The notes beneath the pieces are model-generated. The model saw only the letters and a list, made by a program, of their open reading frames with translations, searched no databases and was not told where the DNA came from. A program made the position numbers and the translations under genes. From positions 62,001 through 126,000 of the forward strand of contig NZ_JAPNOA010000016.1 in the NCBI RefSeq assembly GCF_026626885.1: a stretch of 64,000 nucleotides of DNA, given 5' to 3'. Below are positions 35,607 through 46,397 of this stretch, in pieces. Source of the stretch: Parathalassolituus penaei (GTDB taxonomy: Bacteria; Pseudomonadota; Gammaproteobacteria; Pseudomonadales; Oceanobacteraceae). How positions within the stretch are numbered: the first letter of the stretch is position 1; each line of letters begins with the position of its first letter.

Positions 35607-36592
35607 GCTGCGTTAACTCTGCTGTTCGTATTTCCAACAAAATACTGACGTACGGCGTGTCCTTGCTCGTCACGTGTTTCCAGACTGTTGAAGTGCTGGC
35701 GAAACTGATCGGTCTGGCCTGCCTGATGCAGATACCAGCCAACATGTTTACGGGCGATACGCACTCCGGCGTATTCACCATAAAAACTGTACAGGCCATC
35801 GAGATGTTCCATCAGGATGGCCAGCAGTTCGTCCGGCGCGGGTGCTGCCGGAGTCTGGCCGGTGGCCAGAAACTCATTGATTTCCCGGAAGATCCAGGGG
35901 CGTCCCTGGGCGCCGCGGCCAATCAGCACGCCGTCGGCTCCGGTGTATTCCATCACCTCAACGGCCTTGAGGGCGCTGGTGATGTCACCGTTGGCAAACA
36001 CCGGAATTCCCACCGACTGTTTGACGGCGCGGATGGTGCTGTACTCAACGGTATCGCGATAACCACAGGCGCGAGTGCGACCGTGAACCGCTAATGACTG
36101 GATGCCCACCGCTTCGGCCATGGTGGCGATGCGAACGGCGTTGCGATTGTTTTCATCCCAGCCGGTACGCATTTTCAGCGTGACCGGTACATCCACGGCT
36201 TCCACCACGGCGCTGAGAATCTCGCGAACCAGTCCTTCATCCCGCATCAGTGCTGAACCGGCGGCCTTGTTACAGACCTTTTTGGCCGGGCATCCCATGT
36301 TGATGTCGATGATCTGGGCTCCATGCGCCACGTTGTAACGGGCACCTTCGGCCATCATCTGTGGATCACCGCCGACAATCTGGACCGCAATGGGTTCAGG
36401 CTCGCCGGTATGATCCAGTCGCAACAGCGACTTGCGGCTGTTACGCAAGTCCGGATTGGTGGCGACCATTTCTCCCACCACCAGGCCAGCTCCCATACGA
36501 CGACAGAGTTGCCGAAACGGAAGGTCGGTTACTCCCGCCATTGGGGCCAGCACGACAGGGCTGGAAAGCGTGTAAGGGCCAATAGAGGGCAT
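35603..36592 (-). CDS. dusB: tRNA-dihydrouridine synthase B
   Basis: A 329-residue FMN enzyme. [20 protein letters not shown] at the N-terminus and [19 protein letters not shown] carrying the catalytic Cys are diagnostic. It reduces uridine in tRNA. The ATG at 36590-36592 is chosen because the 52-residue upstream extension is unlike the family. Confidence 0.96.
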   Translation of the reverse strand: MPSIGPYTLSSPVVLAPMAGVTDLPFRQLCRRMGAGLVVGEMVATNPDLRNSRKSLLRLDHTGEPEPIAVQIVGGDPQMMAEGARYNVAHGAQIIDINMGCPAKKVCNKAAGSALMRDEGLVREILSAVVEAVDVPVTLKMRTGWDENNRNAVRIATMAEAVGIQSLAVHGRTRACGYRDTVEYSTIRAVKQSVGIPVFANGDITSALKAVEVMEYTGADGVLIGRGAQGRPWIFREINEFLATGQTPAAPAPDELLAILMEHLDGLYSFYGEYAGVRIARKHVGWYLHQAGQTDQFRQHFNSLETRDEQGHAVRQYFVGNTNSRVNAA

Positions 36593-36746
36593 CAGAAGTA
36601 GAAATCTGGTTAAAAAGTGTGCGGGAAAAAAAGTGGCGCTATCATACTCGTATGACCCCGGCGAATAAAGTCCGGGAAGCGGCGACATTGTACAATTTCT
36701 GGCAAGGCAAGACCGGGTTGGCAAACGCCAGTTCCGGTTGTCGGAC

Positions 36747-36780
36747 AATGCCTGTCAGGCGGAGGGCACCGACAGGCATT
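36747..36780 (-). other. Hairpin after the DUF3426 gene
   Basis: AATGCCTGTC (36747-36756) pairs perfectly with 36771-36780 across a 14-base loop, 10 bases past the DUF3426 stop. There is no T-tract, so it may only stabilise or weakly end the transcript. Confidence 0.5.
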
Positions 36781-36789
36781 CAACAAGAA

Positions 36790-38442
36790 TTACTGGTTGG
36801 CAACCAGCTGGATTGAGTAGCTGACGGCATTCTGACCTGGATCGAGAATTTCCAGCGCCACGTGTACCTCGGTCTGGCTCGGAATGCTTTGCGTACCTGC
36901 AACCTCTCCTGACAGGTATTCATCCGGGCTAAAACGACGGCTGGCCACCACGTGTTCATTCAGATCCTTGAAAATCAGCGTCAGATCCGGGAAGGGCTGG
37001 GCAAAATCCGCTTCGTTTTCCAGCAGGCTGTCGACCACCAGGGCATTGGCCAGACTCGGATGCGAACGCACTACCAGTTGGCTGGCTTTCATGGTTTTGA
37101 TGTCCTGAATGGTCGGCAGGGTACAGCCAACATAAGAACAGGCCTGGGTATAGAACGGGCGCCATTGCTGGGTACGTGACCATTCCGGGAAATTGAAATA
37201 AAACACCTGAAAAGCACCCAGCAGCAACAAGGCTACCGAGCCCCAGGCCCAACCCGCTGTTATACGGCTGCGGTTTGGCAGTTCCAGCTTTAATGGTTCC
37301 GGTTGCAGGCTGCCCGCCAGTTCGCGCGGTTTTACCGGTGCCGGTTTGGGCGTTTTATCCGTAAGTGGCGCACCTAACAGACTTTCGGGGGCTTGCGGTT
37401 CGTCATGTTGTTCCTGAGTCAGCTCAAAGTTCACTGGCTCACGAAGTGTAGTAGCTGCCGGTTTGGCCGGTGTCGGTTCAGGCTTGCTGACAGGGGCTGG
37501 TCGTGACACTGGCGTAGCAGAGCTGGCTGACGGCTGACTGGCAACGGCCGAACGGACGGGAGCTGTCTGGGTCTTTACTGCGGCTTTCTGGCTTGCCAAG
37601 CCAAGTTCACGACGAATCGCTTCTGGTGGTTCGTCGTCATCTTCGTCATCCAGCAGGGCACGAGCCCAGGCCTCATCTGGATCGACCTGTTCGGTTTTTT
37701 TTCTGGGCGTGACCAGATGGTGCTCTGGTTCGACCATGTCGAGCAGGCTTTCATCAATATCAATGCTGGCCAGTGGTGCCGGACGTTTGCGTTGCTCCGG
37801 TTCGCGCAGGCCAAGGTCGGCGAATGGATCGTCAGCAATATGCTCATCGTCCATATCGTCATGAATCAGTAAGTTGTCATCATCGTCATCAGATGTTTTC
37901 GGAGCTGTAGTGATGGATTCTGCCGGTTTCGGATTACGCATGGCTGCGTAAGCGTCCTGAAAACTTTCTTTCTGGCTGAGGACAAACGAGCTGGTTGGTA
38001 CAGACTGGGTTTGTTGTTCGGCCTGTTCCTTGGCTTCGATGAGGTCAAAGACGTTATCTGGCTCTGCCGGGTCGTCTTCATCAAAAGAACCAAACATGCT
38101 GTCAAACAGCTCGTCGGCTGATACTTCGGTCTGGTCGTCGAGATTCACACCGCTGTAGTCATCTTCGACGGCTTTCGGAGCCGGTGCTGCTGGTCTGGCC
38201 GTATTGGCAGATGCCAAACCTGTAACAACCGCGACCGCTGGTTGTTCTGCAGGTGTAGCCAGTATCGGAGGAACCGGCGCTGGTGGAGGTGTTACCGGTT
38301 TTTCGACGACAAAATGTTCAGTCGCGTTGAAGACCTGCAGGCACGAGCCGCAGCGCACATTGCCACGAGCAACACTCAGGTGTTCATCCCGAACGCGAAA
38401 GCTGGTCTGACAGTGGGGGCAGCGGGTTACGTGCTCAGCCAT
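36790..38442 (-). CDS. Zinc-ribbon and DUF3426 domain protein
   Basis: A 550-residue protein. The N-terminus is an MJ0042-type zinc finger (RCPHCQTSFRV...VRCGSCLQVF). A long acidic, Pro/Ala-rich disordered region fills about residues 45-380. One membrane span is at about 395-415 (SVALLLLGAFQVFYFNF), and the rest is the DUF3426 domain, probably periplasmic. The family sits beside prmA and dusB-fis in many gammaproteobacteria; its role is unknown. Confidence 0.9.
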   Translation of the reverse strand: MAEHVTRCPHCQTSFRVRDEHLSVARGNVRCGSCLQVFNATEHFVVEKPVTPPPAPVPPILATPAEQPAVAVVTGLASANTARPAAPAPKAVEDDYSGVNLDDQTEVSADELFDSMFGSFDEDDPAEPDNVFDLIEAKEQAEQQTQSVPTSSFVLSQKESFQDAYAAMRNPKPAESITTAPKTSDDDDDNLLIHDDMDDEHIADDPFADLGLREPEQRKRPAPLASIDIDESLLDMVEPEHHLVTPRKKTEQVDPDEAWARALLDDEDDDEPPEAIRRELGLASQKAAVKTQTAPVRSAVASQPSASSATPVSRPAPVSKPEPTPAKPAATTLREPVNFELTQEQHDEPQAPESLLGAPLTDKTPKPAPVKPRELAGSLQPEPLKLELPNRSRITAGWAWGSVALLLLGAFQVFYFNFPEWSRTQQWRPFYTQACSYVGCTLPTIQDIKTMKASQLVVRSHPSLANALVVDSLLENEADFAQPFPDLTLIFKDLNEHVVASRRFSPDEYLSGEVAGTQSIPSQTEVHVALEILDPGQNAVSYSIQLVANQ

Positions 38443-38479
38443 AACAAAACCTCATGGACTCCGTTTCGATCTGAGTCAA

Positions 38480-39373
38480 TTATTTACGAGTGCCGGAAAT
38501 AATAACCCAATCCTCACGGAATCGTGGTGAGTCGATCACAAACCACTCACTGTACCGTGTGATCAACCCCTCAGCTTGTTCACGCAGCAGGCCAGACAGG
38601 GCCAGTTTGCCGCCGCTGCGGGTCAGGGCTGCCAGTTGTGGTGCCAGATCGTGCAGTGGACCAGCAAGAATGTTGGCCACCAGGATATCACCCTGAACAT
38701 CCGGGGTATTTTCTGGCAGGAACACGTCATAACGTGCTTCATCTATATGGTTACGGCCAGCGTTATCGCGAGTCGCCAGCAGAGCTTGTGGGTCGATATC
38801 AATGCCAGTCATATCCTTGGCGCCCAGCAGCAGGGCTGCGATGCCCAGAATGCCACTGCCACAACCGAAGTCGACCACGTGTTCACCACCTTTGACGACT
38901 TCGTCGAGCCAGCTCAGGCACAAGGCGGTGGTCGGGTGGGTACCGGTACCAAAGGCCAGACCCGGGTCCAGCAGCAGGTTCACGGCGTCAGCCTGTGGCG
39001 GTTCGCGCCAGCTTGGGCATACCCACAGACGAGGGCCAAATTGCATTGGCTGGTAATCATCCATCCAGGCGCGGATCCAGTCCTTGTCTTCCACCAGTTC
39101 AAACTGCAGGTGTGGCAGTTCGGTGCCACCTTCCAGTTCAAACAGGGCAGGAAATTCAGCCAGCAGGGCATTGCTGTCAACGGCGGCATCAAACAGGCCA
39201 ATCACCTGGGTTTTATCCCACAGAGGGGTGGTACCCAGGGCAGGCTCCAGAATCGGCTGGTCGGCGTTGTCCTGCAGGGTGACGGAAACCGCTCCCAGAC
39301 CCAGCAGGGCATTTTCACAGGCTTCAACCTGATCGGCTTCGGTATGAATACGCAGCTGTACCCACTGACTCAT
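38480..39373 (-). CDS. prmA: Ribosomal protein L11 methyltransferase
   Basis: A 297-residue enzyme with the SAM motif VVDFGCGSGILGIAALLLGA, the preceding LDPGLAFGTGTHPTT signature and the later LVANILAGPL (NPPY-like). It trimethylates lysines and the N-terminus of L11. It is 37 bases upstream of the DUF3426 gene, the usual arrangement. Confidence 0.96.
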   Translation of the reverse strand: MSQWVQLRIHTEADQVEACENALLGLGAVSVTLQDNADQPILEPALGTTPLWDKTQVIGLFDAAVDSNALLAEFPALFELEGGTELPHLQFELVEDKDWIRAWMDDYQPMQFGPRLWVCPSWREPPQADAVNLLLDPGLAFGTGTHPTTALCLSWLDEVVKGGEHVVDFGCGSGILGIAALLLGAKDMTGIDIDPQALLATRDNAGRNHIDEARYDVFLPENTPDVQGDILVANILAGPLHDLAPQLAALTRSGGKLALSGLLREQAEGLITRYSEWFVIDSPRFREDWVIISGTRK

Positions 39374-39600
39374 AAAATTTGGACTCCGCTCGGGAATTTT
39401 GAACTCCGCGGCAGTCGCTTGGACTGGTCGGAATTCAGGATGGAAAAAACAGCCGCGAGTTTGCCGAAAAAGCCCGCATACGTCCAGAGTTGGGGCGGGG
39501 ATGGGGCAAGTGTCCGAATCTGCGTCAAAATGTCCCTGTTGCTGGTTTTATTCCGGGGCTAGACTGCGCGCAGTCCTGATTCCGTTTGCTGGAGAAATTC

Positions 39601-40038
39601 ATGAGCCGTTCTTTGCGTTGGCTGGGTGCAGCCATTCTGATGTCATCCGCTGTTACCCTGAATGCGGAAACTCTGGTTGATGTTGGTGATGCCTATATTC
39701 GCATGCCGATTCCTGGCAAGGATATGAGCGCTGCGTTTATGACCCTGCATAATGGCAGCAGCGCAGAGCAAAAGCTGGTGAGCGCCAGTGCCGACTGGGC
39801 CAAGGCCATCGAGATTCATACCCACATTCATGATCATGCAACTGGCACCATGCAGATGCGCCAGATTCCTGATCTGCCAATTCCTGCTGGTGAAACTGTG
39901 ACGCTGCAACCGGGTGGTCTGCACCTGATGCTGTTTGGTCTGGCTTCTGAATTACCAGCCAAGCCGGAAATGAAGCTGTGTTTTGCCGATGGCCACTGCC
40001 AGCAGGTGAGTGCTGACGTTCGCGATATGCGCTTGTAA
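39601..40038 (+). CDS. Periplasmic copper chaperone PCu(A)C
   Basis: A 145-residue protein with a signal peptide (LGAAILMSSAVTLNA). The copper-site residues of the family are present: Met in AAFMTLHN, the His-rich HTHIHDHATGTMQMR, and PGGLHLMLFGL. PCu(A)C carries Cu(I) to the CuA site of cytochrome oxidase. Start chosen at the ATG at 39601 with GGAGA upstream. Confidence 0.92.
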   Translation: MSRSLRWLGAAILMSSAVTLNAETLVDVGDAYIRMPIPGKDMSAAFMTLHNGSSAEQKLVSASADWAKAIEIHTHIHDHATGTMQMRQIPDLPIPAGETVTLQPGGLHLMLFGLASELPAKPEMKLCFADGHCQQVSADVRDMRL

Positions 40039-40117
40039 GTGTTTTTGTCGGAGCTTTTGCAAGTGTTGTCTGGTGTGATATCGGCTTGTTGGTATCACAC
40101 TCCTTCTATCTATATAG

Positions 40118-40172
40118 CCTGGGACTTTGAATAACGCTGTGCCCGCGCAGAGTTATTCTGAATGTCCCCAGG
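40118..40172. repeat. Short inverted repeat related to the lipB-lipA element
   Basis: A 55-bp imperfect palindrome. Its right arm, in reverse complement, contains GGGACATTCAGAATAACTC, matching the end of the 266-bp element at 16 of 19 positions. Its left arm GGGACTTTGAATAAC continues into GTGCCCGC, which is also found next to the right end of the large element. It lies about 70 bases before earP. Confidence 0.65.
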
Positions 40173-40241
40173 TTCTGATTATCAGCCCAACGGGCTGGCG
40201 GGGTATGATGGTCGCTTCTGCCATGAACCTTCGGGCCTGAT

Positions 40242-41543
40242 ATGAGAGTTGTTCCTGCTTCTGCTGATGTTGCTTCCCCTTTTGCGTTTCCAACCGAGCC
40301 TGACCATTGGCATATCTTCTGTCGGGTGATCGACAATTTTGGTGATATCGGTGTGTGCTGGCGTCTGGCCCAGCAGCTGGCCCGGGAACATGGCCGTCTG
40401 GTAACCCTGTGGGTTGATGATTTGCAGAGTTTTGCGGCCTTGTGTCCGGCCTTGAATCCGCAGCAGGCCTGGCAAATGGTCAGTGTTGCCGGTGCCTCAG
40501 AATCGACACCGCTGGTGCGGGTTGGTCAGTGGACAGAGCCATTTGTGTGGCCGGCCGCAGACGCTTTTTCTGATGTTGATGTGGTGATTGAAGCGTTTGC
40601 CTGCCATCTGCCGGAACCGGTGCTGGTGGCCATGCAGGAAAAAAGTGCTGTAGGAAAAGCTCCGCTGTGGATCAATCTGGAGTATCTCAGTGCTGAAGAC
40701 TGGGTACCGGGTTTTCATCTGTCACCATCGCCGGTGAATGGCATGCTCAAGTATTTTTTCTTCCCCGGTTTTGAAGCAGGAACCGGTGGTTTGTTGTTTG
40801 ATCCGGGCTTGCTGCAGCGTGCAGAGCTGTTGGGTGGCTACGATGCTCGGGTTGCATTCCTCAACTCGCTGGGCTTGTCAGCGGATTTGCTCGCTTACGA
40901 TTTGCACATCAGCCTGTTTGCCTACGAGAATCCGGCGATTGCCGGGCTGCTGGATGTGTTATCGCAGTATCATCAACCGGTGCATCTGTTGTTACCGGCC
41001 GGGCGTGCCGCCGGTGATGTGGAAGCTTGGCTGGGCGAGTCATTAAATGCAGGCACAACGGTGCATCGTGGCATGCTGGCGATTTCGGGCATCCCATTCC
41101 TGTCGCAACCGGCTTATGACGATTTGCTGGCTTTCTGTGACCTGAATCTGGTGCGTGGTGAGGAATCGTTTGTGCGGGCACAGATGATTGGCAAACCGTT
41201 CCTCTGGCATATCTATTTTCAGGATGAAAACGTTCACCTGGAAAAACTGGCAGCGTTTCAGGCCTTGTATCTCGAGGGCTTGCAGAATCCGGCGGCGGGT
41301 TTTATGACAGGGGCTGTGGCGGCGGTTGAACGTCAGCTCGCGGAGCGGCTCGGGTTGATCACGCGAATCTGGAATGCCGACCCGGCAGTAAGTCAGCGAA
41401 TTCCCGATTGGGACGGTCTGCTGGGGCAGCTGTCGCGCTGGCAGGAACATGCCCAGAACTGGCAGCAACACTGCCTGCAACTGGGGAATGTCGCACTGAA
41501 TCTCGTCAAATTTCGTGAAAATACGAGGGAAAATAGGCTATAG
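40242..41543 (+). CDS. earP: EF-P arginine-32 rhamnosyltransferase
   Basis: A 433-residue protein of the EarP (DUF2331) family. The N-terminal [20 protein letters not shown] contains the conserved NFGDIG with the catalytic Asp. The C-terminal [20 protein letters not shown] is the donor site for dTDP-rhamnose. It immediately precedes efp, whose product carries Arg32, the modified residue. Confidence 0.96.
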   Translation: MRVVPASADVASPFAFPTEPDHWHIFCRVIDNFGDIGVCWRLAQQLAREHGRLVTLWVDDLQSFAALCPALNPQQAWQMVSVAGASESTPLVRVGQWTEPFVWPAADAFSDVDVVIEAFACHLPEPVLVAMQEKSAVGKAPLWINLEYLSAEDWVPGFHLSPSPVNGMLKYFFFPGFEAGTGGLLFDPGLLQRAELLGGYDARVAFLNSLGLSADLLAYDLHISLFAYENPAIAGLLDVLSQYHQPVHLLLPAGRAAGDVEAWLGESLNAGTTVHRGMLAISGIPFLSQPAYDDLLAFCDLNLVRGEESFVRAQMIGKPFLWHIYFQDENVHLEKLAAFQALYLEGLQNPAAGFMTGAVAAVERQLAERLGLITRIWNADPAVSQRIPDWDGLLGQLSRWQEHAQNWQQHCLQLGNVALNLVKFRENTRENRL

Positions 41544-41596
41544 TGCCGCCCTCTTTGTATGAACCAAAAACTGATTCCTCTGTTTGGTACTTTATT

Positions 41597-42163
41597 ATGA
41601 AAATCGCTCAAGAATTCCGTGCTGGTCAGGTAATGAACCTCAACGGTCAACCATGGGTTGTGCTGAAAGCAGAATTCAACAAATCTGGCCGTAACGCTGC
41701 CGTGATGAAATTCAAGCTGAAGAACATCCTGTCCGGTGCTACCCAGGAGCCGGTGTTCAAAGCTGACGACAAGCTGGAGCCAGTAGTTCTGGAACGTCGT
41801 GAAGTAACTTACTCTTACTTCGCTGACCCGCTGTACGTGTTCATGGACGCAGAATACAACCAGGTTGACGTTGAAAAAGAAAACCTGGGCGACACCCTGA
41901 ACTTCATCACCGATGGCATGGAAGATGTTTGCGAAGCGGTTTTCTACGATGGCAAAGCCATCAGCGTTGAACTGCCAACCACTATCGTTCGTAAAGTAGG
42001 TTACACCGAGCCAGCTGCTCGTGGTGACACTTCCGGCAAGGTTATGAAAATGGCCACCCTGGAAAACGGTTACGAACTGCAGGTTGCTGCATTCATCGAA
42101 ATCGGCGAACTGATCGAAATCGATACCCGTACCGGCGAATTCAAGAACCGCGCCAAGGGCTGA
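41597..42163 (+). CDS. efp: Elongation factor P
   Basis: A 188-residue translation factor that relieves stalling at polyproline. The loop reads NKSGRNAAV with Arg at position 32, the rhamnosylated form, in agreement with earP next door. The start at 41597 gives the family length; the open frame reaches back to the earP stop. A terminator follows. Confidence 0.97.
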   Translation: MKIAQEFRAGQVMNLNGQPWVVLKAEFNKSGRNAAVMKFKLKNILSGATQEPVFKADDKLEPVVLERREVTYSYFADPLYVFMDAEYNQVDVEKENLGDTLNFITDGMEDVCEAVFYDGKAISVELPTTIVRKVGYTEPAARGDTSGKVMKMATLENGYELQVAAFIEIGELIEIDTRTGEFKNRAKG

Positions 42164-42186
42164 TTATTGCCCCCGCAGTTTCTTGT

Positions 42187-42215
42187 AAACGGCACCCTCG
42201 GGTGCCGTTTTCGTT
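42187..42215 (+). terminator. Intrinsic terminator after efp
   Basis: AAACGGCACC (42187-42196) pairs with GGTGCCGTTT (42201-42210) around a CTCG tetraloop, then a T-rich tract. Confidence 0.9.
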
Positions 42216-42233
42216 TCTGCGGAGCGGAGTTTT

Positions 42234-43199
42234 TCAGAGGGGCTCTGCTTCACCCAGTTCGCGCCAGTCATCGAGACCACGGGTGACGATTCTGGCGGCC
42301 GCTGAAGCCGTTACCTGATTGGCCGGGCCGTTATTCAGCGCATCGTACAGATAGTCCACCAACAGACGGATTTTCGGTAACAGGTGACGGCTGCGTGGAT
42401 ACAAGGCCCAGATGCCTTCGTCGTCGGGCTGGAATTCCTCCAGAATCGGCACCAGCTCACCACGCGCCATATGATCACTGACGTAATAGTCCGGTAACTG
42501 CACCAGGCCAATGCCCTTGATGGCCGCATCAACCAGCGCAAAACCACTATTCACCCGCAAACTGCCGTTCACCCGCAGACTGCGTTCCTGACCCGACTCC
42601 CGAAAACGCCAGCTGTCGAGAGTGCCGGGTAAACAGTTGTGATCCTGTAACTCGGCTAAGGTCCGAGGTTCACCATACTGGCTTAGATACGAGGGGGATG
42701 CGCAGACATACAAGCGGCGGCTACCGAGTCGACGCGCCATCATGCTGGAGTCTTCCAGTCGACCGAGGCGAATGGCGAGGTCTAACCCTCCATCAATCAG
42801 GTCGAGTTTCTGGTTGGTGAGCTGCAGATCGAAACGTACCGCCGGGTGTTGCAGCAAAAATCCGTTCAGCAGTGGTGCGACCTGTTGTTCCCCATAGGTA
42901 ATGGGTGCGGTCAGCCGAATCAGACCGCTAGCCTGTCCTTGCAGGCGTGTCAGCGCCCGTTCGGCTTCATCAAGCCCCTCGAGTAACGGCCGACAATGCT
43001 GATAATACAAACGCCCGGCTTCGGTAACCGAAACCTTGCGGGTGGTGCGATGTAACAGTTCGGTACTCAGGCGTGATTCGAGCGCACTGACTTGTCGACT
43101 GATCTGGGCGACGGAAATCCCCAAACGTTGGGCTGCACGAGTAAACGAGCCGGTTTCAGCAACCGCTACAAACTCCTGCACCCCTTCCCAATTGGCCAT
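42234..43199 (-). CDS. LysR family transcriptional regulator
   Basis: A 321-residue LTTR. The winged HTH is at residues 1-60 (FVAVAETGSFTRAAQRLGIS, VSALESRLSTELLHRTTRKV), followed by the periplasmic-binding-fold effector domain. It is divergent from the formaldehyde dehydrogenase gene with a 119-base spacer that holds a good operator palindrome, so it probably controls that gene. The effector is unknown. Confidence 0.92.
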   Translation of the reverse strand: MANWEGVQEFVAVAETGSFTRAAQRLGISVAQISRQVSALESRLSTELLHRTTRKVSVTEAGRLYYQHCRPLLEGLDEAERALTRLQGQASGLIRLTAPITYGEQQVAPLLNGFLLQHPAVRFDLQLTNQKLDLIDGGLDLAIRLGRLEDSSMMARRLGSRRLYVCASPSYLSQYGEPRTLAELQDHNCLPGTLDSWRFRESGQERSLRVNGSLRVNSGFALVDAAIKGIGLVQLPDYYVSDHMARGELVPILEEFQPDDEGIWALYPRSRHLLPKIRLLVDYLYDALNNGPANQVTASAAARIVTRGLDDWRELGEAEPL

Positions 43200-43210
43200 T
43201 GTTGCAATCC

Positions 43211-43228
43211 TGTAAAAATCAATTTACA
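43211..43228. promoter_or_regulatory. Palindromic operator between LysR gene and formaldehyde dehydrogenase
   Basis: TGTAAAAATCAATTTACA is a 6-6-6 palindrome and contains the T-N11-A pattern of LysR boxes. It lies 12 bases before the lysR start codon, so it would also permit autorepression. A second palindrome, CGTCGT-TT-ACGACG, is at 43267-43280. Confidence 0.6.
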
Positions 43229-43315
43229 TGAAGGTGGATTATAGTCGAATGAGGAATAACTAGAATCGTCGTTTACGACGTTACGTTTTCAGATTTCCCG
43301 TTTTCTCAGGAGTGA

Positions 43316-44443
<1,128 letters not shown>

Positions 44444-44457
44444 TCAGTGCGTACGGA

Positions 44458-44498
44458 TTAACCGCTGGCCAGGCAAGTATTGGAGAACCGGCGGTTAA
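44458..44498. other. Hairpin between frmA and yacG
   Basis: TTAACCGC (44458-44465) pairs with GCGGTTAA (44491-44498), with a further GG/CC pair inside. It lies between convergent genes and has no T-tract. Confidence 0.45.
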
Positions 44499-44516
44499 CT
44501 ATCCTGACGATGATGA

Positions 44517-44714
44517 TCAGAACTGGTCATCATCGTTAAAATCAGCCGTTGAGCCAGCAATTCGATGCGACTCACTGGCCCATTCTCCCAGATCAATCAG
44601 CTTGCAGCGTTCGCTGCAGAATGGCCGCCAGCTGCTGCTGGGTAACCATTGCACAGATTTTCCGCAGGTCGGGCATTTGACTTCCATAACATTGGAAGAC
44701 GACGTGTCACTCAT
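44517..44714 (-). CDS. yacG: DNA gyrase inhibitor YacG
   Basis: A 65-residue zinc-finger protein: [12 protein letters not shown] and [18 protein letters not shown] hold the four Cys ligands. It inhibits GyrB. The ATG at 44712-44714 is used; the 15-residue upstream extension contains no family sequence. Confidence 0.93.
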   Translation of the reverse strand: MSDTSSSNVMEVKCPTCGKSVQWLPSSSWRPFCSERCKLIDLGEWASESHRIAGSTADFNDDDQF

Positions 44715-44767
44715 CTTTGAATTTCCACAAAAAGCAGGGCTGCTGAAGCTCTGGCACAAGGTTGGTA

Positions 44768-45385
44768 TTACTCGTGTGAGTGATGCGCTTTGGCCAAGTC
44801 CAGATACGACTGATGCAGTCGATTCAGTTGTTCATACAGCTGGTTTAACGGGCCGCTATTATCGGCAACATCGTTGGCTCGTGCCAGCCGTTCCGGGCGA
44901 GGAATCTGGGCCTTGATGATGGCCCGAATCTGCTCTTCGTTATTGGCATCACGCTGACAGGCGCGTTGCACCTGAATGTCTTCTGGCACATCAATCACCA
45001 GTGTGTGATTCACCAGCGTTTGCTGACCACTTTCCAGCAGCAGGGGAGAGGCCAGAATCACATATTCTGACGTAGCGGCGGCCAGCATTTCGAGCGTGCG
45101 AGCCCGAATCAGCGGGTGGGTCAGTTGCTCCAGCCAGCGGCGCTCATCCGGATTGGCAAACACCTGCTGGCGTAACCAGCCGCGGTTCAGGCTTGAATCT
45201 GCGTTAATTGCCGCGTCGCCGAAGTGTTCTCGAATGGCAGACCAGGCGGGCTGATACGGCTCAACTACCGCACGCGCTACCAGATCGGAATCCACCACTG
45301 CAATTCCCTTGCTGGCGAGATAATCCGAAGCAGCCGTTTTGCCGCTGCCAATACCGCCGGTGAGGCCAAGAATCCAGTTGGTCAT
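44768..45385 (-). CDS. coaE: Dephospho-CoA kinase
   Basis: A 205-residue P-loop kinase, [18 protein letters not shown] at the N-terminus, that completes coenzyme A synthesis. The start at 45383-45385 gives the family length. The order pilD-coaE-yacG is conserved in Pseudomonas-like genomes. Confidence 0.95.
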   Translation of the reverse strand: MTNWILGLTGGIGSGKTAASDYLASKGIAVVDSDLVARAVVEPYQPAWSAIREHFGDAAINADSSLNRGWLRQQVFANPDERRWLEQLTHPLIRARTLEMLAAATSEYVILASPLLLESGQQTLVNHTLVIDVPEDIQVQRACQRDANNEEQIRAIIKAQIPRPERLARANDVADNSGPLNQLYEQLNRLHQSYLDLAKAHHSHE

Positions 45386-45525
45386 GGGAATTGTCCGGAA
45401 ATCCAGGGAGGTTATTGGAGGCAAACAGGGTTATCCGTTTCACCCTTGTGCTCCTGAGATGCTGATTTGTGCAAGAGCGGCCACGGCGAAGCCGTTGGCC
45501 GCGATCATACAAAATAGGGGATTAC

Positions 45526-46395
45526 TTAATGAAAATACCAGGCCAGAATACCATCGCCCCACAGCGCAGCAATCCAGCCCGCTGCTGCCAGGTAAGGTCC
45601 AAACGGAATTGGCAGATTGCGATCACGCCCCAGAATCATAATGCCAGCGATACCAATCACAGCCCCCACCGCCGAGGATAGCAGAATAATCATCAGCAGT
45701 TTCTGGTAACCCAGCCAGGCACCCAAAGCAGCCAGTAGTTTGAAGTCACCAAAGCCCATACCTTCCTTGCCGGTCACCAGCTTGAAGATCCAGTACACCG
45801 ACCACAGGCTCAGATAACCAAACACCGCACCCAATACGGCGGAATGCAGATCGGTAAACAGGCCCTGGCTATTGGCAATCAAGCCCAGCCACAGCAGGCT
45901 CAGGGTTAATACGTCTGGCAGGATCTGGTGGTCAATGTCGATCACCGACATGGTAATCAACAACCAGGTGAATACCAGCATGGCCAGCAACGGCAGGCCC
46001 CATGGATAAACACTCAGAACCACCAGGCTCATCACGCCGGTGGCCAGCTCCACAATCGGATAACGCCAGCCAATTTTGGTACCACAACCCGCACACTTAC
46101 CTTTTAACAAGGCAAAACTGAGCAGAGGAATGTTCTGCCAAGCCCGCACTGCCGTGCCGCATTTGGGGCAGTGGGAGTCTGGCTTGATCAGGTTGTACGG
46201 TTTGGACAAGTCCTTGAGGGCCGGGTGATCTGGCAGGTTTGCTATCTCTTCACATTCGGCCTTCCAGGAGCGGAACATCATAATCGGCAAACGCAGAATC
46301 ACCACGTTCATAAAACTGCCCAGGCATAACCCGAGCAGGGTAATGGCCAGAATTTGTGACCAGAGGTTTTCACCAATCAACTGCAGGAATTGCAT
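45526..46395 (-). CDS. pilD: Prepilin peptidase / N-methyltransferase
   Basis: A 289-residue polytopic aspartic protease. The zinc-binding CPKCGT...CAGCGTKIGWRYP loop is at about residues 73-110; catalytic aspartates are in SVIDIDHQILPD and GMGFGDFKLLAALG. It cleaves and N-methylates prepilins. It starts 2 bases after pilC. Confidence 0.96.
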   Translation of the reverse strand: MQFLQLIGENLWSQILAITLLGLCLGSFMNVVILRLPIMMFRSWKAECEEIANLPDHPALKDLSKPYNLIKPDSHCPKCGTAVRAWQNIPLLSFALLKGKCAGCGTKIGWRYPIVELATGVMSLVVLSVYPWGLPLLAMLVFTWLLITMSVIDIDHQILPDVLTLSLLWLGLIANSQGLFTDLHSAVLGAVFGYLSLWSVYWIFKLVTGKEGMGFGDFKLLAALGAWLGYQKLLMIILLSSAVGAVIGIAGIMILGRDRNLPIPFGPYLAAAGWIAALWGDGILAWYFH

Positions 46396-46397
46396 TG

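Noticed and set aside
43211-43228. TyrR box (TGTAAA-N6-TTTACA)
   Set aside because: The match to the TyrR consensus is exact, but the site lies between a LysR gene and formaldehyde dehydrogenase with no aromatic gene near. A LysR-type operator is the simpler reading.
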